DNA from: an uncultured Chloroflexota bacterium
Lineage (GTDB): Bacteria > Chloroflexota > Anaerolineae > Aggregatilineales > Phototrophicaceae
Assembly: GCA_937870805.1 (NCBI GenBank)
Contig: CALMZT010001123.1
Span: 1 to 5,841, forward strand
Reading direction: 5' to 3'
Length of the DNA stretch: 5,841 nt
Below the pieces are notes generated by a model. It was not told the DNA's origin, ran no database searches, and was given only the letters and a program-made list of their open reading frames with translations. A program made the translations under genes and the position numbers. Positions 1 to 5,841 of this stretch are shown here, in pieces; positions within the stretch are counted from its first letter, which is position 1; each line of letters starts with the position of its first letter.

Positions 1-1
1 G

Positions 2-1138
2 GATTGGATGGTCTCACTGGTCGAGGGCTTTCAAGCGGAGATCCCCGGTGTCACCGTTGAGGTAGAGCGCTTCGAATTCGAAGTCTATCGCGATGCCATT
101 GTTACGGCGCTGTCGTCTGGTGAAGGTGTGCCCGACGTGGTGACGCTTGATCCGATGTGGGCAGGCGACCTCATCCGTGATGGCGCGATGAGTCCGCTGG
201 AAGGCATTGAAGAGCAAGCCAACCCGGCGGATTACGTGGCAGGCGGTTGGGAACTGTGTGGTTATGCTGGCGTACAGTACGGTTTGCCTGCTGACCTGGA
301 CTTTAATGTTGTTTTCTATCGCACAGACATCTGGGGACCTGCAATTGAAGAAGCTGGACTCGATGCCTTCCCTGCCAATACGGAGGATTTCATCCGCGTA
401 GCGCAGATGATCTCCACTGACGAACAGAAGGCAGTTTTGCTGGCGCAGCAGGATTACTACGGCTTTTATCAAGGGTTCATGACGCCTTACAATGCCCGCC
501 TGACGAACCCTGAAGGAACTGAATACACCTTCAATTCGCCGGAAGCTGTTGAGGCCTTAACACTGTATAACGACCTCGTAAACACCTATGGTGTCGCGCG
601 CCTGTGGGATGAAACTGCTGATGGTCCGACGATCAATGCCGTCAAGAATGGTGAAGTTGCGGCAGTATTGTACGGTTCGTGGTTTATCAGCGATCTGTCC
701 TCCTCAGCACCCGAAATGGAAGGACTCTGGGGTGTCGCTCCCCTGCCGTTCGGTCCTGTTGACCGCACCTATCATGCGGGCGTCGGCGGCGCGTGCTTCT
801 CAATCCCTTCTGCTTCACAGAATCAGGAAATGGCACGCGAATTCCTCCTTTACATGCAGCGCCCTGAAGTCATGGCGACCTATTTTGATATTGTCGGTGG
901 TGTGCCCGCACTGCAAACCGCTTGGGAATATATGGACATGTCAGGCGTCAACGAATACCTGGGCGTGCCGCTGGCGCAGTTGATTGCCGATTGGTCATCA
1001 GGTGTACGCGGCATGGAACTGCCCTCAGCAGAGGTTGCCGATGCGCTGGGTCAAGCAATCTATCAAGTAACTGTTGAAGGGGTGTCACCGCAGCAGGCGC
1101 TGGATGATGCAGTCGCCAACAGTCCTGATCTACAATAA
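2..1138 (+). CDS. ABC transporter sugar-binding protein (family 1 solute-binding protein), 5'-truncated
   Basis: The extracytoplasmic receptor of a carbohydrate ABC importer, which captures the sugar outside the membrane and delivers it to the two permeases encoded next. The frame is open to the left edge (codons for Asp and Trp precede the first visible Met at position 8), so that Met is internal. About 378 residues are visible; family members usually have about 420-450, so the signal peptide and first beta strand, perhaps 45-65 residues, are missing. Typical family marks are visible: a start resembling 'F...PGVTVEVE', then 'GVPDVVTLD', 'YGLPADLDFNVVFYRTD', a 'GEVAAVLYGSW' stretch near 650-685, 'GVAPLPFG' near 730-750, and 'AREFLLYMQRPEV' near 834-872. 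Aromatic residues (many Trp and Tyr) fit a sugar-binding cleft. The ligand is not determined; the downstream GH9 gene suggests beta-glucan oligosaccharides. A binding protein for another sugar is equally compatible with the sequence alone. Confidence 0.93.
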   Translation, partial: DWMVSLVEGFQAEIPGVTVEVERFEFEVYRDAIVTALSSGEGVPDVVTLDPMWAGDLIRDGAMSPLEGIEEQANPADYVAGGWELCGYAGVQYGLPADLDFNVVFYRTDIWGPAIEEAGLDAFPANTEDFIRVAQMISTDEQKAVLLAQQDYYGFYQGFMTPYNARLTNPEGTEYTFNSPEAVEALTLYNDLVNTYGVARLWDETADGPTINAVKNGEVAAVLYGSWFISDLSSSAPEMEGLWGVAPLPFGPVDRTYHAGVGGACFSIPSASQNQEMAREFLLYMQRPEVMATYFDIVGGVPALQTAWEYMDMSGVNEYLGVPLAQLIADWSSGVRGMELPSAEVADALGQAIYQVTVEGVSPQQALDDAVANSPDLQ

Positions 1139-1180
1139 AGTACCCCAATCAACGATGAGGATGATTCTCTAAGTCTTGGA

Positions 1181-1211
1181 GATGATGGGCGGGCTAAGTT
1201 CGCCCATCGTC
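1181..1211 (+). promoter_or_regulatory. Intergenic hairpin after the binding-protein gene
   Basis: Arms 1181-1191 (GATGATGGGCG) and 1201-1211 (CGCCCATCGTC) pair over 11 bp with a single G-U wobble and a 9-base loop. If A1180 bulges, two more G-C pairs (1178-1179 with 1212-1213) extend the stem. No T tract follows, so it is not a canonical Rho-independent terminator. Its position between a solute-binding protein gene and its permeases fits a hairpin that protects the upstream message from 3' decay, giving more binding protein than permease. That role is inferred. Confidence 0.6.
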
Positions 1212-1254
1212 CCTATAGAAATCCAATGAGGAATCGTCAATCCTCAGATTTAAT

Positions 1255-1261
1255 GGAGGAG
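1255..1261 (+). promoter_or_regulatory. Ribosome binding site of the first permease
   Basis: GGAGGAG is an almost perfect Shine-Dalgarno match and supports the ATG at 1264. The gap is short: four bases from GGAGG or two from the final G. No other in-frame ATG or GTG lies nearby that would give a better spacing while leaving the N-terminal tail before the first membrane segment. Confidence 0.75.
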
Positions 1262-1263
1262 TT

Positions 1264-2211
1264 ATGTCCCGGCTCGCCTATGAGTTAAACACTGCGCCAC
1301 AACAAAATGTCAAACCCTCGAACCATGCAGGGCAATTGTGGGAGCGCCTTGCGCCTTATGCGTTTATCTCTCCCTTTTTTATCGGCTTTGTCATCTTTCA
1401 GTTGTTTCCCATTGCCTTCTCCATTTTCCTGAGCACACAACAATGGAATCCGTACAAGCAAGGTGCAGAAGCCTTTGAGTTTATCGGTTTCCAGCACTTT
1501 ACAAATTTGCTTAAAGATGATCGCTTTTGGAACAGCTTACGGGTCACCTTTTTGATTACTTCTACCTGCACTATTTTCGGCACAGCCCTGGCAGTCATCT
1601 TAGCGACGCTCATCGACAAAGTGCCGGACTGGTTATCGAACATTTTACGAGCCGCCTTCTTTATGCCTGCGGTGACTTCTGTCGTGGTCATCGCCTACAT
1701 TTGGAAACAATTGCTCAGCACTGAGTACGGCGCTGTGAACGCTTTTTTAGTCAGTATTGGGATGCAGCCGCAAAATTGGCTAGGCGATGCCAATCTTGCT
1801 GTATGGTCAATTATTATCATGTTGATCTGGGCAGGACTTGGCTGGGACTCACTTATTCTCACGGCGGCGCTGCGGGCTATCCCTGAAGAATATTACGAAG
1901 CCGCTAAGCTCGATGGGGCAAACGGGATACAAGAATTCTTCTCCATTACCATACCGCTGCTGCGCCCGACACTGCTCTTCCTCATCACAACGGGACTCAT
2001 TTTTTTGCTGGGTCTATTCGCGCAAGTGAACCTGATGACTGGCGGAAACCCGGCGCATCGGACTGACACTATCGCGCTTTACCTCTATGAGCAAGCGTTT
2101 GGGCGTCAAGAGTTTGGTTATGCATCTGCACTCGCGGTCACACTGACCCTCATTATGTTCGCTGCCAGCTATGTCAACTTCCGCTTTTTTGGCAGTGACG
2201 GGGAGAGCTAA
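1264..2211 (+). CDS. Carbohydrate ABC transporter permease, MalF/UgpA type
   Basis: Inner-membrane permease, one half of the translocation channel of a sugar importer (binding-protein-dependent transport inner membrane component family). The 315 residues are full length for the UgpA-like members. A hydrophilic tail (about 1-28) precedes six likely membrane segments at about 31-56, 93-117, 127-149, 178-200, 235-256 and 284-306. The cytoplasmic EAA loop that docks with the ATPase is clear at 212-232: EAAKLDGANGIQEFF followed by I.IPLL. 'FFMPAVTSVVVIAYIW' at 132-147 is also typical of this permease class. The start has a strong ribosome binding site at 1255-1261. The next permease begins two bases after the stop, so the two are surely co-transcribed and probably translationally coupled. 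The family call is secure; the transported sugar is inferred only from the neighbouring binding protein and GH9 enzyme. Confidence 0.96.
   Translation: MSRLAYELNTAPQQNVKPSNHAGQLWERLAPYAFISPFFIGFVIFQLFPIAFSIFLSTQQWNPYKQGAEAFEFIGFQHFTNLLKDDRFWNSLRVTFLITSTCTIFGTALAVILATLIDKVPDWLSNILRAAFFMPAVTSVVVIAYIWKQLLSTEYGAVNAFLVSIGMQPQNWLGDANLAVWSIIIMLIWAGLGWDSLILTAALRAIPEEYYEAAKLDGANGIQEFFSITIPLLRPTLLFLITTGLIFLLGLFAQVNLMTGGNPAHRTDTIALYLYEQAFGRQEFGYASALAVTLTLIMFAASYVNFRFFGSDGES
2200..2207 (+). promoter_or_regulatory. Ribosome binding site of the second permease, inside the end of the first
   Basis: GGGGAGAG lies within the last codons of the upstream permease, six to eight bases before the ATG at 2214. It supports that start over the in-frame ATG at 2238 and fits translational coupling of the pair. 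Confidence 0.7.
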
Positions 2212-2213
2212 AC

Positions 2214-3071
2214 ATGCTTACGACACAAGAAAAAACGATGCAGCGTGTACTGTCTGTTGCACTGTGTTTGCTGGTGATATTGTATGTATTCCCTTATGTG
2301 TGGATGGTTGGCACATCGTTCAAACCTGATGATGAACTCTTTTCGGGGGTTTCATTTCCCCAACTCCCCACTCTCGTCCAATACGAACGCCTGTTGGTCG
2401 GCTACCAGGCAGGTGACATTACGATTGAATATCAGTATCCGCGTTACTATCTCAACAGCGTTTTTGTCACGACAGTAAGCGTGCTGTTAGTCTTAACGCT
2501 TGATGCGTTGGCAGCCTTCGCATTTGCTAAATACGAATTTAAGGGAAAGCGTATTCTGTTTTGGGTGATGATTTTGACGATGATGCTGCCCGTGTATGCG
2601 ACGATTATTCCATCGTTCTACCTCTTTTCGCGTGTTTTCCAGTGGGTCAACAAATATCAATCACTCATCATCCCCGGTATCGTGGATGCTTATGGTATTT
2701 TTTTGCTCACCCAGTACATGAAATCTATTCCGTCAGAACTCATCGACGCAGCGCGCATTGATGGCGCGGGACCTCTACGTATTTTCCGATACGTTATCCT
2801 GCCCCTCAGCGGTTCGGCACTGGGTACGCTGGCGATTTTTAAGTTCCTCGGCGTATGGAACGACTATCTATGGCCGCTCATCATGATCCGTGAGGAAGAA
2901 ATGTACACGCTAACCATTGGCATCGCGCAGATGCAAGTGCGTCAAGGGATGGTCGTATGGGGTGTACAGATGGCGGCAGCGGTGTTAGCAACGATTCCAG
3001 TGGTTATTTTAGTATTCTCGATGCAAAAGCAGTTTTTGCGCGGCTTCACGGCTGGCGCGATCAAGGCATAG
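2214..3071 (+). CDS. Carbohydrate ABC transporter permease, MalG/UgpE type
   Basis: Second inner-membrane permease, which pairs with the preceding MalF-type subunit to form the sugar channel. The 285 residues are normal for the family. Likely membrane segments are at about 12-34, 80-105, 114-138, 149-167, 200-223 and 248-269. The EAA loop at 175-198 reads ELIDAARIDGAGPLRIF followed by ILPL, with the conserved Gly at the usual place. The C-terminus, 'FLRGFTAGAIKA', closely matches the family's typical ending, so the gene is intact at its 3' end. 'SFKPDDELF' after the first membrane segment is another hallmark. The gene starts two bases after the first permease. No ATPase gene follows; a shared MsmK/UgpC-type ATPase encoded elsewhere is the usual arrangement, but that is inference here. 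Confidence 0.96.
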   Translation: MLTTQEKTMQRVLSVALCLLVILYVFPYVWMVGTSFKPDDELFSGVSFPQLPTLVQYERLLVGYQAGDITIEYQYPRYYLNSVFVTTVSVLLVLTLDALAAFAFAKYEFKGKRILFWVMILTMMLPVYATIIPSFYLFSRVFQWVNKYQSLIIPGIVDAYGIFLLTQYMKSIPSELIDAARIDGAGPLRIFRYVILPLSGSALGTLAIFKFLGVWNDYLWPLIMIREEEMYTLTIGIAQMQVRQGMVVWGVQMAAAVLATIPVVILVFSMQKQFLRGFTAGAIKA

Positions 3072-3091
3072 TTTCAATCGCTCTATCAAGA

Positions 3092-3136
3092 ACGTTGTGC
3101 AAAATTCAAATGGAATTTGCACAACGTCTCTTTCTA
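3092..3136 (+). terminator. Probable (partial) terminator between the permeases and the GH9 gene
   Basis: Arms 3092-3107 and 3113-3127 pair over 15 bp (outer part ACGTTGTGC with GCACAACGT) with one bulged A in the left arm and a five-base loop, AAATG. The pyrimidine-rich CTCTTTCT follows at once (3128-3135 region). The stem is long and stable, but the tail is an imperfect U tract, so incomplete termination is likely and the GH9 gene may be read as a weaker distal part of the same transcript. I see no convincing -35/-10 pair between the hairpin and the GH9 start. A protein-binding palindrome is the alternative reading. Confidence 0.65.
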
Positions 3137-3158
3137 ACTCTCTTCATTCAATATCAAT

Positions 3159-3164
3159 GAGGTG
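3159..3164 (+). promoter_or_regulatory. Ribosome binding site of the GH9 gene
   Basis: GAGGTG, ten bases before the ATG at 3175. It supports that start, which is directly followed by a well-formed signal peptide. Confidence 0.65.
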
Positions 3165-3174
3165 AAAACAACCT

Positions 3175-5502
3175 ATGAAAAGAAATCGGAACATTCTACT
3201 GCTGATTTTGTTGACGCCAATGCTCGTTTCGCCCGTGCTGGCGCAGGATGAACCTGCTGCGGCAACGTTAATTGACGACTTCGACACAGGCTATGAAAGC
3301 GGTGAACTCGTGCCGCAGTGGTGGACTTACAGCGACGACACAGGCACGACCTTTGCCGCCAGCCTCGACACAGAAACGGTATATAACGGCACGGCTTCAC
3401 TGCGGATGGATGTACAAATGGTCGCACAGGGTTTCGCAGGGATGGGCTTCGATTACGGCTTACCGCGCGATTGGCAGCAGGGAGAAGGGATTGTCTTGCG
3501 GATGCGTGCCAGTGAGGTTGGACTTCCCCTGAATATCGTGCTGCACATCGCAGATGATACGCAAACTTCAGCGCTGTCGCCCGGCGTAAGTCCATTCGGC
3601 TGCGCCTTCACAACACCTGAGGGCAGCGCTGACGATTGGGTAACGGTGACACTGCCCTGGGACTGCTTCCAACGCCTGATGTGGGTGGGCGAAGAAGGTA
3701 TCATGGACTTCACGGCGTATCCGATCTCCAGCTTTGAAATCTCCTTTGACGGTGTTGAACCCTACGCAGGTACCGTGTGGATTGACGACATTCGTGTGAT
3801 TTCGGAAACTGACCTCAATCAGCCACCCTCTTTTACCGATATGTTTGCCGATCTCCCTGTAGTGCGCGCCAGTCAAATTGGCTATCGCCCCGAAGATCGC
3901 AAGTTGTTCGTGGCAACTGTTCCCGTTACGACCTTTTCCATCGTCGATGATGCGACAGGCGAAACCGTCTATGAAGGGCGTACCGAGTCCAGAGGCTTTG
4001 ACGACGATGCTCAGCAGGAGATTTATTGGGGACGCTTCCATTCGCTCACAACGCCCGGCACCTATCGCGTTGTGCTCGATACGGGTGACGAGAGCTATCC
4101 GTTTACGATTAGCGATGACGTATATGCTGCGCCTACCCGATTGGCGGCGCGCGCTTTCTATCTCCAGCGCAGCGGTATCCCCATTCAAGATGCCAATATC
4201 AGCGGTGTGAATTTGGAAGCCGGGCATTTAGAGCCTGCTGTGTTGTGGGGCGACGAAAGCAACACGCCGATGGATGTATCTGGCGGCTGGTACGACGCGG
4301 GCGATTTCGGACGCTACATGCCTACCGCCGCGTTCGCTGTCGAACAACTGCTCATTGGTTTCAATGCCAACCCTGAATTCTTCGCCGATGGTACTCTCAA
4401 TATTCCTGAAAGTGGCAACGGTCAACCCGATCTGCTCGATGAAATCCGTTGGGAGCTAGATTGGATGCTGCGGATGCAGCGCGAGGACGGTGCGGTGCAT
4501 AACAAAGTGACGACGCGCAGCTTCCCCGACTACGGCACCCTGCCCGCCGAAGATACATCGCAGTTGTACGTGTTTGAGGTATCCAGCGCAGATACCGCTT
4601 ATTTCGCCGCAGCAACGGCACACGCCGCGCGCACCTTCGAGGCTTATGATGCTGATTACGCTGCTACGCTGTTAAGCGCTGCTGAACGTGCGTGGGCATG
4701 GCTGGAACAAAATCCCGAACAAGTGCCGCCGGGTGGTTTCCAGAACCCACCTGTCAGTGAATACCCGATGCAAGGTGGCTATGACTTTGTGGGCACGGAA
4801 GAGGTTCCACGCATGTGGGCAGCCGCTGAACTGTTTAACACGACAGGCGATGCTGCCTATGAAACTGCTTTCGCGCAATATTTCGCCGCCGTTTCACCGG
4901 AAACCAAACAAGCGATGTCGTGGGCAAATGCTTATCCGATGGCGCTTTACGCATATCTGACGGCTGACAACACCAACACAGAAACATGGGCAGCGGTTGC
5001 CGATGTGTTCCAGGCGCAGGCACAAGCGATTTTCGACGTGGCGTTCATGTCTGGCTACGGCGTCACACTGAACGATGGTGTAGCGGGTTTCGAGTATGTG
5101 TGGGGGTCAAATCAAGTCGCGCTGGCACATGGACTATACCTGATGATGGCGAATGAACTTTTCCCAGATGTCCGTTATCCCCATGCTGCGCTGCAACAGG
5201 TACAGTACGTACTTGGCACCAATCCGCTAGCGAAGTCCTATATCAGTGGCTTGGGCACAGATCCGGTGGTGGAACTCCACCATAACGTCAGTTTCCGAAT
5301 GCAGCAGGCAGTACCGGGCTTCATCACCGAAGGCGCGAACAGCCAAGGTTCAGGCGGCGATGCGGCACTCGAAGCATTATGGGAAATCGGCGTGCCTGCC
5401 GCAATGAGTTACACAGATGATTGGGACTCATGGGCAACGAACGAACCAACGATTGATGCGAATGCCACATTCGTAGCGCTGCTGGCATACTGGGCAGAAT
5501 AA
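3175..5502 (+). CDS. Secreted GH9 glycoside hydrolase (cellulase/endo-beta-glucanase class) with N-terminal jelly-roll-like and Ig-like domains
   Basis: Exported inverting beta-glucanase, 775 residues. Residues 1-23 form a signal peptide (KRNR, a Leu/Ile-rich core, likely cut after VLA); no lipobox Cys is present. Residues about 31-210 look like a beta-sandwich carbohydrate-binding module of the CBM11/CBM30 kind (starts 'LIDDF', ends 'VWIDDIRVI'); the family assignment is tentative. Residues about 228-315 are the Ig-like domain usual before GH9 modules ('RASQIGYRPEDRKLFVA', 'GTYRVVL', 'PFTI'). The catalytic domain spans about 320-773: 'GGWYDAGDFGRY' at 370-381 holds D374 and the expected catalytic base D377; 'NGQPDLLDEIRWELDWMLRMQ' lies near 415-435; 'YTDDWDSWATNEPTIDANA' at 746-764 fits the second GH9 signature and holds the expected proton donor E757. 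The active-site His region keeps H702 but has Asn at 704 where the family normally has Arg. No dockerin, SLH or other anchor follows. Substrate could be cellulose, mixed-linked glucan, xyloglucan or cello-oligosaccharides. Confidence 0.95.
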   Translation: MKRNRNILLLILLTPMLVSPVLAQDEPAAATLIDDFDTGYESGELVPQWWTYSDDTGTTFAASLDTETVYNGTASLRMDVQMVAQGFAGMGFDYGLPRDWQQGEGIVLRMRASEVGLPLNIVLHIADDTQTSALSPGVSPFGCAFTTPEGSADDWVTVTLPWDCFQRLMWVGEEGIMDFTAYPISSFEISFDGVEPYAGTVWIDDIRVISETDLNQPPSFTDMFADLPVVRASQIGYRPEDRKLFVATVPVTTFSIVDDATGETVYEGRTESRGFDDDAQQEIYWGRFHSLTTPGTYRVVLDTGDESYPFTISDDVYAAPTRLAARAFYLQRSGIPIQDANISGVNLEAGHLEPAVLWGDESNTPMDVSGGWYDAGDFGRYMPTAAFAVEQLLIGFNANPEFFADGTLNIPESGNGQPDLLDEIRWELDWMLRMQREDGAVHNKVTTRSFPDYGTLPAEDTSQLYVFEVSSADTAYFAAATAHAARTFEAYDADYAATLLSAAERAWAWLEQNPEQVPPGGFQNPPVSEYPMQGGYDFVGTEEVPRMWAAAELFNTTGDAAYETAFAQYFAAVSPETKQAMSWANAYPMALYAYLTADNTNTETWAAVADVFQAQAQAIFDVAFMSGYGVTLNDGVAGFEYVWGSNQVALAHGLYLMMANELFPDVRYPHAALQQVQYVLGTNPLAKSYISGLGTDPVVELHHNVSFRMQQAVPGFITEGANSQGSGGDAALEALWEIGVPAAMSYTDDWDSWATNEPTIDANATFVALLAYWAE

Positions 5503-5526
5503 TCGCGTCCCAAAAGTTGATTGACG

Positions 5527-5560
5527 AAATGCGCCTCATCTAAAGGGGCGCATTTTTATT
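5527..5560 (+). terminator. Rho-independent terminator of the GH9 gene
   Basis: AAATGCGCC (5527-5535) pairs perfectly with GGCGCATTT (5547-5555) over nine bases, with a possible T-G pair inside the stem. The run TTTTTATTT (5553-5561) follows the GC core. It lies 25 bases after the GH9 stop codon and closes the operon. The opposite strand lacks a comparable T tract, so it appears to act in one direction. Confidence 0.92.
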
Positions 5561-5602
5561 TCGCAACAGCAATTCTTCGATCTTTACTTTGTCATTTGTA
5601 GA

Positions 5603-5620
5603 CAGTGTCTTCTGACACTG
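5603..5620. repeat. Perfect 7-bp hairpin
   Basis: CAGTGTC (5603-5609) and GACACTG (5614-5620) pair perfectly around the four-base loop TTCT. No T run follows on the plus strand. It is the first of three hairpins in the tail region and could equally be an operator-like palindrome. Confidence 0.6.
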
Positions 5621-5664
5621 CTTCCGTACTCCAGAAAGTCTACTGTCCCGATAGGTTCGCTTGT

Positions 5665-5684
5665 AGCAGTAAGAAATAACTGCT
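5665..5684. repeat. 6-bp hairpin
   Basis: AGCAGT (5665-5670) and ACTGCT (5679-5684) pair perfectly around an eight-base A-rich loop; a T-G pair can extend the stem by one. Second hairpin of the tail region. Confidence 0.45.
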
Positions 5685-5691
5685 GCCACTG

Positions 5692-5719
5692 CACGCTCGC
5701 TACAGACAGTTTGAGCGTG
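5692..5719. repeat. 7-bp GC-rich hairpin
   Basis: CACGCTC (5692-5698) and GAGCGTG (5713-5719) pair perfectly around a 14-base loop. The right arm is followed on the plus strand by GAAAATAAAG, so it is not a plus-strand terminator. Third hairpin of the tail region. Confidence 0.5.
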
Positions 5720-5841
5720 GAAAATAAAGATGTTCAATGACTCTACAGGCACGCCAGACAACAAAAGTGACTGTCTTTATTTGGAGCAAAGATCGAAATG
5801 ATCGTTGTTCATAAAGTCAACAATAGCACAAAAAGGTAAAC

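Larger units (their letters stand above)
5576..5797. repeat. Imperfect long inverted repeat, possible MITE-like element
   Basis: TTCGATCTTT (5576-5585) is the exact reverse complement of AAAGATCGAA (5788-5797), giving ends 222 bp apart. Further in, AGACAGT (5600-5606) on the left faces ACTGTCT (5770-5776) on the right at a similar depth, 14 versus 11 bases from the outer repeat. The pair therefore resembles imperfect terminal inverted repeats of about 30 bp. I see no clear target-site duplication and no recognisable transposase, so a non-autonomous element or decayed insertion sequence is only a possibility. Confidence 0.4.
5561..5841. other. Non-coding tail region rich in inverted repeats
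   Basis: No convincing gene is visible in these 281 bases. Both strands carry short open frames, none with a recognisable protein family, good start signal or coding-like composition. The stretch looks more AT-rich than the genes before it. What it does hold is dense dyad symmetry: a 10-bp inverted repeat at its outer limits (5576-5585 with 5788-5797), and three hairpins inside. It may be the upstream region of a gene that starts beyond the right edge, a small mobile-element remnant, or a structured RNA. The sequence does not decide between these. Confidence 0.6.

Noticed and set aside
8..10. ATG at position 8 as the true start of the binding protein
   Set aside because: The frame is open upstream to the window edge, and the protein would lack the signal peptide and first strand that every family member has.
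14..472. Minus-strand open frame of 152 codons opposite the binding-protein gene
   Set aside because: The plus strand encodes a clear solute-binding protein here; the antisense product has no family resemblance.
3117..3153. TTGCAC and CAATAT as a -35/-10 promoter pair for the GH9 gene
   Set aside because: The gap is 25 bases, far from the usual 16-18, and the -35 candidate lies inside the hairpin arm.
3568..4227. Minus-strand open frame of 219 codons inside the GH9 gene
   Set aside because: It lies wholly opposite well-supported GH9 coding sequence, and its product has no recognisable family features; it is a shadow of the real frame.
5540..5764. Minus-strand open frame of about 74 codons across the palindromic tail
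   Set aside because: It starts only with TTG, has no ribosome binding site that I can see, overlaps the terminator of the GH9 gene at its 3' end, and its product resembles no family I recognise. A fragment of a decayed transposase is possible but unsupported.
5798..5839. Tiny open frame of 13 codons with GGAG 11 bases before its ATG, as a possible leader peptide
   Set aside because: Very short, with wide spacing to the putative ribosome binding site, no run of regulatory codons, and no visible attenuator after it before the window ends.
5827..5841. AAAGGT near the right edge as the ribosome binding site of a next gene
   Set aside because: Plausible, but the start codon would be outside the window, so nothing supports it.

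Overview
The window holds one end-to-end plus-strand locus for capture and use of a beta-glucan-type carbohydrate. It contains the 3' part of a sugar ABC-transporter solute-binding protein, its two membrane permeases, and a secreted multidomain glycoside hydrolase family 9 (GH9) enzyme of the cellulase/endo-beta-glucanase class. A strong Rho-independent terminator follows the hydrolase. The last ~280 bases are non-coding, look more AT-rich, and are full of inverted repeats.

Layout: 2-1138, solute-binding protein, cut at the left window edge. 1139-1263, intergenic spacer with an 11-bp hairpin and a possible competing pairing around the next ribosome binding site. 1264-2211, MalF/UgpA-type permease. 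2214-3071, MalG/UgpE-type permease, two bases after the first. 3072-3174, spacer with a 15-bp hairpin followed by a pyrimidine-rich tract, probably a partial terminator. 3175-5502, GH9 enzyme with signal peptide, N-terminal jelly-roll-like domain, Ig-like domain and catalytic domain. 5527-5560, terminator. 5561-5841, no convincing gene; an imperfect palindrome of about 222 bp with three internal hairpins.

How it fits together (inference): the exported GH9 enzyme cuts a beta-1,4- or mixed-linked glucan outside the cell, the solute-binding protein captures the oligosaccharides, and the two permeases import them. No ATPase gene lies in the window; transporters of this family often share an ATPase encoded elsewhere. 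Substrate identity cannot be read from sequence alone; the nearby GH9 gene is the main argument for cello-oligosaccharides or related beta-glucans.

Organism: a bacterium of moderate GC content. The gene order, the signal peptide ending in VLA-QDEP and the family combination would suit a Chloroflexota (Anaerolineae-like) heterotroph, but this is a weak impression and other phyla are possible.

The main protein families are well known. Points deserving a second look are an apparent Arg-to-Asn change beside the active-site histidine of the GH9 enzyme, its unassigned N-terminal domain, the palindromic tail region, and the hairpins that divide the operon.
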